Shown here piece by piece: positions 53,581-63,047 of a DNA stretch of 64,000 nucleotides. The notes under the pieces were generated by a model. The model had not been told where the DNA came from and did no database searches. It saw only the letters and a program-made list of their open reading frames with translations. The stretch is taken from contig NZ_KQ758605.1 in assembly GCF_001457025.1 (NCBI RefSeq), positions 124,001-188,000 on the forward strand, read 5' to 3'. This stretch comes from Pseudarthrobacter enclensis (GTDB lineage: Bacteria > Actinomycetota > Actinomycetes > Actinomycetales > Micrococcaceae). Each line of letters begins with the position of its first letter. Within the stretch, counting starts at the first letter, position 1. Both the position numbers and the translations under genes were made by a program.

Positions 53581-54681
53581 CTAGAACAGGGCTTGCTGCG
53601 CGCCCGCGGCGCTGTCCGGCCCAACAGCCGGGCCGTGTCCGGCCCGTGTTTCGGGAATGATCCCTGCCGGGTACTCGGCCTCTTCATCGCGGGGATCGAG
53701 ATCCCGGTGGCTGAACCCCGAAGTGTGGGCAAAACCGTGCCGGGCTTTGAAATAGCGCACCTTGGCCGCCAGCCACGCCCGGTACTCCTTGGAAGCATAG
53801 GAGCCCGTACCGTAAAGGCGCCGGTAGCGGCCGGCCAGTTCAGGGTGGCGGGCGGCGATCCATTGCATGAACCATTCACGCGTGCCCGGCTTGAGGTAGA
53901 GGGCGCCCGCGCTGACGCCCGTGGCGCCTGCCGCCGCCAGTGAACCGAACAGTGCGTCCAGGGCTTCGTCGCTGTCCGACAGCCAGGGCAGGATGGGCAT
54001 CGCCATCACGCCGCAGGGCAGGCCTGCCTCCCGCAGCCGGGTGATGAGCCGGAGCCTTGCACGCGGACCCGGGGTGCCCGGCTCGATGGCCTCGGACAAG
54101 GTTTCGTTGGTCATGGCCAGGGAAATGCCCAGTCCCACCGGGACCTGCGCCGCCGCACTTTTCAGCAACGGGATGTCCCGCGACAGCAGGGTCCCCTTCG
54201 TGAGGATGGACAGGGGAGTGCCGGACTCCGCCAGGGCGGTGATGATGCCGGGCATCAGCCGGTACCTGCCCTCGGCCCGCTGGTAGGGGTCGGTGTTGGT
54301 GCCCAGCGCCACCTGCGGACGCTTCCAGGACGGTTTGGCCAGTTCCTTGCGGAGGACCTCGGCGGCGTTGACCTTCACCACCACCTGGCTGTCAAAGTCC
54401 AGCCCGGAATCGAAGTCCAGGTAGGTGTGGCTCTTGCGGGCAAAGCAGTACACGCACGCGTGGCTGCAGCCGCGGTAGGGATTCACTGTCCACTCGAAAG
54501 GCATCCGGGACCCGGCAGGCACCCTGTTCAACACGGACTTGGCAGTGACCTCGTGGAAGGTGATGCCGGCAAATTCCGGGGTGGTGACGGAGCGGACCAG
54601 CCCGGCCAGCGGAAGGAGCGCCGGGGCGGGAGCTGAGCCGTCCCCGGGTGCCTGCACCAGTGCCTGCGCGTCCCATCTCAT
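53581..54681 (-). CDS. Rv2578c-family radical SAM protein, SOS-linked
   Basis: 366 residues. Radical SAM Cys 72, 76 and 79 in RGCSHACVYCFARKSH; the surrounding FEWTVNPYRGC and later TNTDPYQ and GTLLSRD relate it to the spore-photoproduct-lyase-like group and to mycobacterial Rv2578c, which carries an intein; there is none here. The conserved start MRWDAQAL is at ATG 54681. A LexA box ends nine bases upstream, so transcription must begin within or next to the box. Reaction unknown; a role in damage repair is inference. Confidence 0.88.
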   Translation of the reverse strand: MRWDAQALVQAPGDGSAPAPALLPLAGLVRSVTTPEFAGITFHEVTAKSVLNRVPAGSRMPFEWTVNPYRGCSHACVYCFARKSHTYLDFDSGLDFDSQVVVKVNAAEVLRKELAKPSWKRPQVALGTNTDPYQRAEGRYRLMPGIITALAESGTPLSILTKGTLLSRDIPLLKSAAAQVPVGLGISLAMTNETLSEAIEPGTPGPRARLRLITRLREAGLPCGVMAMPILPWLSDSDEALDALFGSLAAAGATGVSAGALYLKPGTREWFMQWIAARHPELAGRYRRLYGTGSYASKEYRAWLAAKVRYFKARHGFAHTSGFSHRDLDPRDEEAEYPAGIIPETRAGHGPAVGPDSAAGAQQALF

Positions 54682-54689
54682 GCATCTAT

Positions 54690-54705
54690 TCGAAAACATG
54701 TTCGA
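54690..54705. promoter_or_regulatory. LexA box of the radical SAM gene
   Basis: TCGAAAACATGTTCGA differs from TCGAAC-N4-GTTCGA at one base. It ends nine bases before the minus-strand ATG at 54681 and would block a promoter there. Confidence 0.82.
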
Positions 54706-54728
54706 ATGGAAGTCAAGGCGGCGGGCGC

Positions 54729-55397
54729 TCAGTCCGCCAGCAACTCCCACACCACGGTGACCGAGGCGTCCACGCGGGATTCCCCGGGTTCGACGGGCAT
54801 GGCCTCCACGGCGGCCGCCCGCTGGATGCCGGCGAAGGGAATGGGTGCCTGGCCGGCGGGGAGCTCCGCAACGGAGAGGACATTGCCCAAAGTGGCGGAC
54901 GCCAGTTCTGCATACTGTGCTGCGGCGGCCCTGGCATCCTCCCAGGCGGCCGCGCGGGCCCGTTCCTTCACGCCTGCCGGATCGGAGACCGTAAAGGCAA
55001 GGCCGTTCAGCCGGACGTCGTCGCCGCCTGCAGTGACCGCGGCCGACACTGTCCGGGGAACCGCCGCCATGTCGCGCAGCCGCACCACCAGGGTTCCGGA
55101 GGTAACGTATCCGACGACGCGCTGGCCCTCGCCCTCGCGCCAGGCCAGGACCGCCCTGACCCCAAGTCCGGCCGTCTGGAGGTCCGCCGGTGCCACTCCC
55201 TGGCGGCGGAAGGCGTCAGTGACAGCGGCCATGGCCGCTCCGGCAGAGGAGTAGGCGGCGTCCACCGATGGCCCCCTGCTTTCGACGCCGATGGTTACCA
55301 TCGCCACGTCCGGCGCCGTTTCCGCCCAGCCGGTTCCGGTGGCGGACACGGTGCCGTGCCCGCGGCCGGCGTTCGGGTTGCCTGTGGTCATGACCAT
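54729..55397 (-). CDS. SIMPL-domain (DUF541) protein
   Basis: 222 residues. The SIMPL/DUF541 pattern starts GHGTVSATGTGWAETAPDVA and continues with TIGVESRGPSVDAAYSSA, LQTAGLGVRAVLAWREGEG and NVLSVAEL. No signal peptide is visible, unlike periplasmic BP26 relatives. Function unclear; oxidative-stress roles are reported for some homologues. ATG 55397 (or 55391) overlaps the previous gene's 3' end by ten bases. Confidence 0.85.
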   Translation of the reverse strand: MVMTTGNPNAGRGHGTVSATGTGWAETAPDVAMVTIGVESRGPSVDAAYSSAGAAMAAVTDAFRRQGVAPADLQTAGLGVRAVLAWREGEGQRVVGYVTSGTLVVRLRDMAAVPRTVSAAVTAGGDDVRLNGLAFTVSDPAGVKERARAAAWEDARAAAAQYAELASATLGNVLSVAELPAGQAPIPFAGIQRAAAVEAMPVEPGESRVDASVTVVWELLAD

Positions 55398-55825
55398 GCC
55401 CTGCTTCCGCTCAGTGGATAGCCTCCGGCCGCCAGCCCGGCCCGCCGCTCGAACACATTCCCCGTGCCAGGGTTGCCCGTCCGCAGCACCGACCAGCCCG
55501 CAGCCAGCAGGTACAGCGGGATGAACGGAAGGCCGAGGCACCAGGCGTACTGGGTGCAATGCTTCTCCTCGTGCCGGAGCAGCTGCGGCCGGTCCAGGAG
55601 GCGCTCCGCCGTGCAGCGGCACAGCACCACGTTGCCCAGGGTGAAGGCGCCCGCCACGGGAAGCCGCCACCGGTAGCCGGAGGCAATGAGCATTCCCCGG
55701 GGCCCGCGCCGCAGCCGGGTCCGTGCGGCCGCCGCCACGGCAACGCCGAACAGGGTGCTGCCGTTGGCCAGGTTCGCCGCCAGCCGGGCCCGTTGCCCGG
55801 CCGTCAGCCGCTGCCTCGAAGTCAT
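55388..55825 (-). CDS. Small membrane protein with HExxH motif
   Basis: 145 residues. Two hydrophobic segments (about 22-38 and 50-70) precede LLRHEEKHCTQYAWCLGLPF, where HEEKH at about residues 84-88 fits the zincin HExxH signature; a further hydrophobic stretch IPLYLLAAGWSV follows. Related uncharacterised proteins carry RHExxHxxQY before a membrane turn. TACCAT on the complement ends six bases before the ATG, so leaderless. Protease activity is only suggested by the motif. Confidence 0.7.
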   Translation of the reverse strand: MTSRQRLTAGQRARLAANLANGSTLFGVAVAAAARTRLRRGPRGMLIASGYRWRLPVAGAFTLGNVVLCRCTAERLLDRPQLLRHEEKHCTQYAWCLGLPFIPLYLLAAGWSVLRTGNPGTGNVFERRAGLAAGGYPLSGSRAWS

Positions 55826-55852
55826 GAGGCCATGGTAGCCGGAGCGTTCTAC

Positions 55853-55858
55853 TAGACT
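55853..55858 (+). promoter_or_regulatory. Probable -10 of pheST
   Basis: TAGACT, 174 bases before pheS. The leader holds the hairpin GGCTGCC-N7-GGCAGCC near 56000, but no run of Phe codons in any short frame, so I see no sign of attenuation. Confidence 0.4.
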
Positions 55859-56031
55859 GGAGGGCAGTGGCTGCCGGATACCCGGCTTGCCCTGCCCTGG
55901 TCATTGAATGTGCTGGATCACCGAACCGCATCCACGGGCATTCATCCATGACCTGCCAGTGACGGACGCGCCGCCGGGAAACCCGGCTGCCCGCCGCCGG
56001 CAGCCAACGAACTCGTAGCTAAGAACAGTAG

Positions 56032-57093
<1,062 letters not shown>

Positions 57094-57095
57094 CA

Positions 57096-59639
57096 GTGCG
57101 TATCCCACTTTCCTGGCTGCGTGAGTTCGCAGAGGTACCGGCCGGCGCCACGGCCGAGGACGTCATGGAAGAACTGGTCAAGGTCGGCTTCGAGGAGGAG
57201 GACGTCCACCGTCCCACCGATGCCCTGCAGGGCCCCATCGTGGTGGGCCAGGTCCTGGGCCTGGTCAAGGAGCCGCAGACCAACGGCAAGACCATCAACT
57301 GGTGCCAGGTCCGGGTTGTCCCCGAGGGGCAGGAACAAACCCTGACCGGCAAGGGCATCGACCCCTCCGGCGTGCAGGGCATCATCTGCGGTGCCCACAA
57401 CTTCGTGGAAGGCGACAAGGTGGTGGTCACCCTTCCGGGCGCCGTCCTGCCCGGGAATTTCCAGATCTCCGCACGCAAGACCTACGGCCACCTCTCGGCG
57501 GGCATGATCGCCTCCGTGCGCGAACTGGGGATCGGCGAAGACCACGACGGCATCCTGGTGCTGTCCCGGATCGGGCTGGACCCCGAGCTGGGAACGGACG
57601 CCATGGAGCTGCTGGGCCTGTACGACCAGGCCGCCGAAATCAACGTCACCCCGGACCGCGGCTACGCGTTCTCCATCCGCGGCGTGGCCCGCGAATACGC
57701 CCACGCCACCGGCACCGCCTTCACCGACCCTGCCGGCAAGGTCCAGGCCCCGGCGGAGCTCTCCGGCGGCTACGGCGTCAAGCTCAACGACGACGCACCC
57801 ATCTACGGCAAGCCCGGCTGCGACCGTTTCGTGGCGCGCACCGTCCGCGGCGTTGACCCGTCCCGGCCCACCCCGCAGTGGATGGTGTCCCGGCTCCGGC
57901 TGGCCGGCATCCGCTCCATCTCCCTGCCGGTCGATATCTCCAACTACGTCATGCTCGAGCTCGGCCAGCCCACGCACTGCTACGACCTGGACAAACTGTC
58001 CGGCGACATCGTGGTGCGCCGGGCCGCACCCGGTGAGAAAATCACCACCCTGGATGACAAGGAACGCACACTCGACGCCGAGGACCTCCTCATCACCGAC
58101 GACTCCGGCGCCATCGGCATCGCCGGCGTGATGGGCGGGGCGGCCACTGAGGTGGGCGGCACGACGTCCAACATCCTGGTGGAGGCCGCGCACTTCGACG
58201 AGGTATCCATCGGCCGCTCCCGCCGCCGGCACAAGCTGCCCTCCGAAGCCTCCAAGCGCTTCGAGCGGGGCGTGGACTGGCACGTGGCGGGCATCGCCGC
58301 GCAGCGCGTCGTGGACCTCCTGGTGGAGCTGGGCGGCGGCCTGGCCGACGAAGCGGGAACCGACGTCGGCACCGCCCCGGAGACCGTCACCATCGACCTG
58401 CCGGCCGGCTTCGCGGCCGCCCGCATCGGCATCGACTTCACTGAAGAGCAGGTCACTACCTCCCTGGAGGACCTCGGTGCGACGGTGGAGAAGCACGACG
58501 GCGGCTGGACGGTCACAGCGCCCAGCTGGCGCCACGACCTGGAGACCAAGGAAGACCTGTCCGAGGAAATCGCGCGGCTGGTGGGCTACGACAAGATCCC
58601 CGCCACGCTGCCCGTGGCGCCTCCCGGCCGCGGCCTGACCCGCGTCCAGCAGCAGCGCCGCCGCCTGATCCAGGCCCTGGCCGACGCCGGCCTGACCGAG
58701 GTGCTGTCCTACCCGTTCGTGTCCAAGGCTGCCAACGACACCTTTGGCGTGGCCGAACACGGCGCGGAGCGCAGCGCGGTCAAGCTGGCCAACCCCATCA
58801 GCGAGGAGCAGGGCTTCCTGCGCACCTCCATCCTGCCCGGGCTGATCGAGGTGGCCAAGCGCAACCACTCACGCGGTTTCCGCGACCTGGCACTGTTCGA
58901 ATCCGGACTGGTGTTCCTCCCGGAAGGCACCGCAGGCACGGACTCGATCCCGCCGCTGGGCGCCCGGCCGGACGCTGAGGTGCTGGATGCGCTGTACGAA
59001 GGCGTCCCGGCCCAGCCGTTCCACCTCGCTGCCGTCCTGACCGGCCACGATTCCCCGGCTGCCGCAGCGCACACGCCGCGGCCGTGGGACTGGGCAGACG
59101 CTCTGGACATTGCGCGCCTTGCCGGCGACGTCCTGGGCGTGGACCTCGTGGTCAGCCAGGGAAGCCACCAGGCGTTCCACCCCGGCCGCGCCGCGCGGCT
59201 GTCCCTCCGCACCGGAGAGACGGTGGGCTTCGCGGGCGAACTGCACCCCAAGCTGCTCGCGTCCTCGGACATGCCCGCCCGTACGGTTGCCCTGGAAATC
59301 AACGCCGACGCCCTGTTCGACGCCGCTCCGGACGTCATCGTGGCACGCCACATCTCCACGTTCCCGGTGGCCACCCAGGATGTGGCCCTGGTGGTTCCGG
59401 CCGACGTCCCCGCGGACGACGTGCTCGCCGCCCTGCGTGAGGGCGCCGGTGGACTGCTGGAAGATGTCGCCCTCTTCGACGTCTATGCGGGCAAGGGCAT
59501 CGAGGACGGCAAGAAGTCATTGGCCTTCGGCCTGCGTTTCCGCGCCGCGGACCGCACCCTGACGGCAGACGAAGCCTCGGCCGCGCGCGAAACCGCCGTG
59601 GCACTGGCCGCCGAGCGGTTCGGCGCGGTCCAGCGGTAA
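57096..59639 (+). CDS. pheT: Phenylalanyl-tRNA synthetase beta subunit
   Basis: Editing and tRNA-binding subunit of the alpha2-beta2 enzyme. 847 residues: N-terminal EMAP/OB domain (VVGQVLGLVKEPQ near 49), B5 domain (RIGIDFTEEQVTTSLEDLG near 443), the degenerate synthetase core and a C-terminal anticodon-binding FDX-ACB domain from about residue 750 (HISTFPVATQDVALVV). GTG start two bases after pheS. Confidence 0.97.
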   Translation: MRIPLSWLREFAEVPAGATAEDVMEELVKVGFEEEDVHRPTDALQGPIVVGQVLGLVKEPQTNGKTINWCQVRVVPEGQEQTLTGKGIDPSGVQGIICGAHNFVEGDKVVVTLPGAVLPGNFQISARKTYGHLSAGMIASVRELGIGEDHDGILVLSRIGLDPELGTDAMELLGLYDQAAEINVTPDRGYAFSIRGVAREYAHATGTAFTDPAGKVQAPAELSGGYGVKLNDDAPIYGKPGCDRFVARTVRGVDPSRPTPQWMVSRLRLAGIRSISLPVDISNYVMLELGQPTHCYDLDKLSGDIVVRRAAPGEKITTLDDKERTLDAEDLLITDDSGAIGIAGVMGGAATEVGGTTSNILVEAAHFDEVSIGRSRRRHKLPSEASKRFERGVDWHVAGIAAQRVVDLLVELGGGLADEAGTDVGTAPETVTIDLPAGFAAARIGIDFTEEQVTTSLEDLGATVEKHDGGWTVTAPSWRHDLETKEDLSEEIARLVGYDKIPATLPVAPPGRGLTRVQQQRRRLIQALADAGLTEVLSYPFVSKAANDTFGVAEHGAERSAVKLANPISEEQGFLRTSILPGLIEVAKRNHSRGFRDLALFESGLVFLPEGTAGTDSIPPLGARPDAEVLDALYEGVPAQPFHLAAVLTGHDSPAAAAHTPRPWDWADALDIARLAGDVLGVDLVVSQGSHQAFHPGRAARLSLRTGETVGFAGELHPKLLASSDMPARTVALEINADALFDAAPDVIVARHISTFPVATQDVALVVPADVPADDVLAALREGAGGLLEDVALFDVYAGKGIEDGKKSLAFGLRFRAADRTLTADEASAARETAVALAAERFGAVQR

Positions 59640-59661
59640 CCAGCGGACAAACCGGCGTGAA

Positions 59662-59694
59662 AAGTCCCCGCAGCATTCCTTGCTGCGGGGACTT
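59662..59694. terminator. Terminator between pheT and the quinone reductase gene
   Basis: AAGTCCCCGCAGC and GCTGCGGGGACTT form a perfect 13-base-pair stem with a seven-base loop; GAAA on the left gives U residues for the minus-strand gene. Convergent genes share it. Confidence 0.8.
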
Positions 59695-59711
59695 CCCTGT
59701 CCCGGTGCCTG

Positions 59712-60677
59712 CTAGGGGACCAGCAGCACCTTGCCCGTGGTTTTGCGGCCTTCGAGGTCCCGGTGCGCCTGGGCAGCCTGGGACAGCGGGTAGCGGGCTC
59801 CGATGCGCACCTTCAGGCTGCCGTCGGCTGCGGCTGCAAAGACCTCGTCGGAACGCCAGCGGCGCTCCGCCGCGTCCCGCAGGTAGTGCCCCATGGTGGG
59901 GCGGGTCAGGAACAGCGATCCGCCGGCGTTGAGCCGCTGTGGGTCGACCGGCGGCACGGGGCCGGACGCGGCGCCGAACAGCACCAGCATGCCGCGGATC
60001 CGGAGGGCTTCCAGCGAGCCGTCGAACGTGTCCTTGCCGACGCCGTCGAACACCACGTCCGCGCCGGCACCGCCGGTGATCTCCCGCACCCGTGCAGCGA
60101 AGCCGTCATAGCGCAGCACGTGGTCTGCGCCCGCTCCGCGGGCCAACTGTTCTTTTTCGTCGGTGGAAACCGTGGTGATGACCTCGGCGCCGCGGGCCTT
60201 GAGCAGCTGGATCAGGAGCAGTCCCACGCCGCCGGCGCCGGCGTGCAGCAGGACCGTGTGGCCAGGTTCGACCTTGAACGTCGAGTTCATCAGGTAATGC
60301 GCCGTCATGCCCTGCAACGGAAGGGCCGCCGCCGTGAAATCGTCCAGGCCGTCGGGAACGGGCAGCGCCGCGTCCTCTTCCACCAGGGCGTACTCGGCGT
60401 AGCAGCTGAGGCCTTCCGCCGTGGCCACACGGTCGCCCGCGGCGAAAGCGGTGACGCCGTCTCCCACTGCCTCCACAGTGCCCGCGGCCTCGCCGCCGGG
60501 GATGAAGGGATAGGGAACCTTATAGACACCGCCGCGTTTGTAGGTGTCGATGAAGTTGACTCCGGCGGCGGCCACCTTGACCAGCAGCTGGCCCGGACCC
60601 GGTTCGGGCCGCGCAACCTCCGTGTACGCAAGGACTTCCGGTCCGCCTGCCTGCTGTGCAACGATTGCGTGCGTCAT
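59712..60677 (-). CDS. qor: NADPH:quinone oxidoreductase, zinc-free MDR family
   Basis: 321 residues. GVNFIDTYKRGGVYKVPYPF and GGEAAGTVEAVGDGV in the N-terminal GroES-like half; the NADPH-binding LLHAGAGGVGLLLIQLLKA near 145. The zinc-binding cysteines of alcohol dehydrogenases are missing, as in Qor. ATG follows GAGGAAAGC. Physiological acceptor unknown. Confidence 0.9.
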   Translation of the reverse strand: MTHAIVAQQAGGPEVLAYTEVARPEPGPGQLLVKVAAAGVNFIDTYKRGGVYKVPYPFIPGGEAAGTVEAVGDGVTAFAAGDRVATAEGLSCYAEYALVEEDAALPVPDGLDDFTAAALPLQGMTAHYLMNSTFKVEPGHTVLLHAGAGGVGLLLIQLLKARGAEVITTVSTDEKEQLARGAGADHVLRYDGFAARVREITGGAGADVVFDGVGKDTFDGSLEALRIRGMLVLFGAASGPVPPVDPQRLNAGGSLFLTRPTMGHYLRDAAERRWRSDEVFAAAADGSLKVRIGARYPLSQAAQAHRDLEGRKTTGKVLLVP

Positions 60678-60747
60678 CGCTTTCCTCCCCGGTTCCGGCC
60701 TATCCGTTCCGGGACCATCCTAGGGACAGTTCCCGAAAGCAGGCATC

Positions 60748-60780
60748 TATGCATAACTATCGGTTTGTATGCATAACTAT
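60748..60780 (+). promoter_or_regulatory. Tandem ArgR operators (ARG boxes)
   Basis: TATGCATAACTAT occurs at 60748-60760 and 60768-60780, exactly 20 bases apart, so both face the same side of the helix. TGCATAACTA resembles ARG boxes of actinobacteria. The second copy covers the spacer of the argC promoter, which fits repression by the arginine-bound ArgR hexamer. Confidence 0.75.
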
Positions 60781-60785
60781 TGCTG

Positions 60786-60791
60786 TATAGT
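60786..60791 (+). promoter_or_regulatory. -10 element of argC
   Basis: TATAGT ends six bases before the ATG at 60798; the message should be leaderless. Confidence 0.65.
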
Positions 60792-60797
60792 CGGACC

Positions 60798-61829
60798 ATG
60801 ACTATTTCTGTAGCAGTGTCCGGAGCCAGCGGCTACGCCGGCGGGGAAGTCCTCCGCCTCCTGGCCGGACACCCGGACGTCACGATCGGTGCCATCACCG
60901 CCCACAGCAACGCGGGGTCCCGGCTTGGCGAGCTGCAGCCACACCTGCACGGGTTGGCCAGCCGCATCCTTGAGGACACCACGGTCGAAAACCTCTCCGG
61001 CCATGACGTCGTCTTCCTCGCCCTGCCGCACGGCGCCTCCGCCGAAATTGCCGCACAGCTGCCGGAGGGCACCGTAGTCATCGACGCCGGCGCAGACCAC
61101 CGGCTCGAGGACCCGGCAGCCTGGGAAAAGTTCTACGGCTCAGCCCACGCCGGCACCTGGCCTTACGGACTCCCGGAGCTGCCCGGCCAGCGCGAAGCCC
61201 TCAAGGGCGCTACCCGCATCGCCGTACCCGGCTGCTACCCCACCTCGTCCCTGCTCGCCCTCACGCCCGGGTTCGCGGCGAACCTCCTGCAGCCCGACGA
61301 CGTCGTCATCGTCTCTGCGTCCGGCACCTCCGGCGCGGGCAAGGCTGCCAAGGTGAACCTGATCGGTTCCGAAGTCATGGGCACCATGAGCCCGTACGGC
61401 GTGGGCGGCGGACACCGCCACACCCCGGAAATCGAACAGGGCCTCTCCAACGCGGCCGGTGAACAGGTGACCGTCTCGTTCACGCCCACCCTGGCGCCGA
61501 TGAGCCGCGGCATCCTCACCACGGCAACAGCCAAGGTTAAAGCAGGCACAACGGCGGAGCAGCTGCGCCAGGCCTGGGCGGACGCGTACGACGACGAGCC
61601 GTTCGTCCACCTCCTTCCCGAAGGCCAGTGGCCCACCACCAAATCCGTCCAGGGTTCCAACCATGCCGCCATGCAGCTGGCCTTCGACGCCCACACCGGC
61701 CGGGTGATCGTCACCTGCGTGATCGACAACCTCACCAAGGGCACCGCAGGCGGCGCCGTCCAGTCCATGAACATCGCACTCGGCCTGCAGGAAACCGCCG
61801 GCCTCAACCTGCAGGGAGTAGCCCCGTGA
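60798..61829 (+). CDS. argC: N-acetyl-gamma-glutamyl-phosphate reductase
   Basis: Reduces N-acetylglutamyl phosphate to the semialdehyde. 343 residues: [15 protein letters not shown] at the start, catalytic Cys 146 in [13 protein letters not shown], and [14 protein letters not shown] with the general-base His. ATG 60798, not the TTG-type start at 60780 inside the ARG box. The stop overlaps argJ by four bases. Confidence 0.96.
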   Translation: MTISVAVSGASGYAGGEVLRLLAGHPDVTIGAITAHSNAGSRLGELQPHLHGLASRILEDTTVENLSGHDVVFLALPHGASAEIAAQLPEGTVVIDAGADHRLEDPAAWEKFYGSAHAGTWPYGLPELPGQREALKGATRIAVPGCYPTSSLLALTPGFAANLLQPDDVVIVSASGTSGAGKAAKVNLIGSEVMGTMSPYGVGGGHRHTPEIEQGLSNAAGEQVTVSFTPTLAPMSRGILTTATAKVKAGTTAEQLRQAWADAYDDEPFVHLLPEGQWPTTKSVQGSNHAAMQLAFDAHTGRVIVTCVIDNLTKGTAGGAVQSMNIALGLQETAGLNLQGVAP

Positions 61830-62992
61830 CCATCACCGCACCGCAGGGATTCCGCGCCGCCGGCGTGACAGCCGGCCTGAAGGCCTCCGGAAAGCCGGAC
61901 CTGGCCCTCGTGGTCAACGACGGCCCGTCCAAGGCCGCCGCCGCCGTCTTCACCAGCAACCGCGTGGCCGCCGCCCCCGTCCACTGGTCACGGCAGGTGG
62001 TTTCCGACGGCCGCGTAGACGCGGTGGTCCTCAACTCCGGCGGAGCCAACGCCTGCACCGGACCCACCGGCTTCCAGAACACCCACAGCACCGCCGAGAA
62101 AGTGGCGGAGGTGCTGAAGATTTCGGCGACGGACGTCTTTGTCTGCTCCACGGGCCTCATCGGCGAACAGCTGCCCATGGAAAAGATCCTCCCCGGCGTT
62201 GAAGCCGCGGCTGCCGCCCTCAGCACCGAAGGCGGTCCGGATGCCGGCAACGCCATCATGACCACGGACAGCGTGCCCAAGTCCGCGCTGTTCATCGGCA
62301 CCGACGCCGACGGCCAGGAGTTCAGCATCGGCGGGATCGCCAAGGGTGCAGGCATGCTGGCGCCCGGCCTGGCCACCATGCTGGTGGTCCTCACCACTGA
62401 CGCCGACGTCCAGCCGGAAATGCTCGACGTCGTCCTCCGCGACGCCACCCGCGTCACCTTCGACCGCGCCGACTCCGACGGCTGCATGTCCACCAACGAC
62501 ACCGTGGTCCTGCTCGCCTCCGGCGCGTCCGGCGCGGTTCCCTCCGCCGAAGCCTTCGGCGCCGGGCTGACCCAGGTCTGTGCCGAACTCGCCCGGAAGC
62601 TGATTGCCGACGCCGAGGGTGCCAGCCACGACATCGCCATCCGCACGTTCAACGCCGCCAGCGAAGCCGACGCCGAAACGGTCAGCCGGTCAGTGGCCAG
62701 GTCCAACCTGTTCAAGGCAGCCATCTTCGGCAAGGACCCCAACTGGGGCCGCGTCCTCTCCGCCGTAGGAACCACCGACGCCGCGTTCGAAGCGGACAAG
62801 CTGAACGTGGCCATGAACGGCGTCCAGATTTGCCGCAACGGCAGCATCGGCGACGACCGCGCCCTCGTAGACCTCGAACCGCGCGAAGTCCTGGTGGAAA
62901 TCGACCTGCAGGCCGGCGACGCCGAAGCCACCATCTGGACCAACGACCTCACCCACGACTACGTGCACGAAAACAGCGCCTACTCGAGCTAG
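61826..62992 (+). CDS. argJ: Glutamate N-acetyltransferase / amino-acid acetyltransferase ArgJ
   Basis: Recycles the acetyl group from acetylornithine to glutamate; bifunctional members also use acetyl-CoA. 388 residues. The self-cleavage site is Ala-Thr 184 in [13 protein letters not shown], producing alpha and beta chains. [15 protein letters not shown] near 302 and the oxyanion-hole [12 protein letters not shown] near 109 are typical. GTG 61826 overlaps argC; the open frame to 61628 is a shadow. Whether it is mono- or bifunctional cannot be read from the sequence. Confidence 0.95.
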   Translation: MTITAPQGFRAAGVTAGLKASGKPDLALVVNDGPSKAAAAVFTSNRVAAAPVHWSRQVVSDGRVDAVVLNSGGANACTGPTGFQNTHSTAEKVAEVLKISATDVFVCSTGLIGEQLPMEKILPGVEAAAAALSTEGGPDAGNAIMTTDSVPKSALFIGTDADGQEFSIGGIAKGAGMLAPGLATMLVVLTTDADVQPEMLDVVLRDATRVTFDRADSDGCMSTNDTVVLLASGASGAVPSAEAFGAGLTQVCAELARKLIADAEGASHDIAIRTFNAASEADAETVSRSVARSNLFKAAIFGKDPNWGRVLSAVGTTDAAFEADKLNVAMNGVQICRNGSIGDDRALVDLEPREVLVEIDLQAGDAEATIWTNDLTHDYVHENSAYSS

Positions 62993-63047
62993 CGTGCCGC
63001 CCATTGCCAACAGCGGCACGTTTGCCACCATTTGCGGAAGAGACAGC

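Noticed and set aside
55909..56019. Short open frame in the pheS leader as an attenuator peptide
   Set aside because: It has only one Phe codon and no terminator/antiterminator pair is visible.
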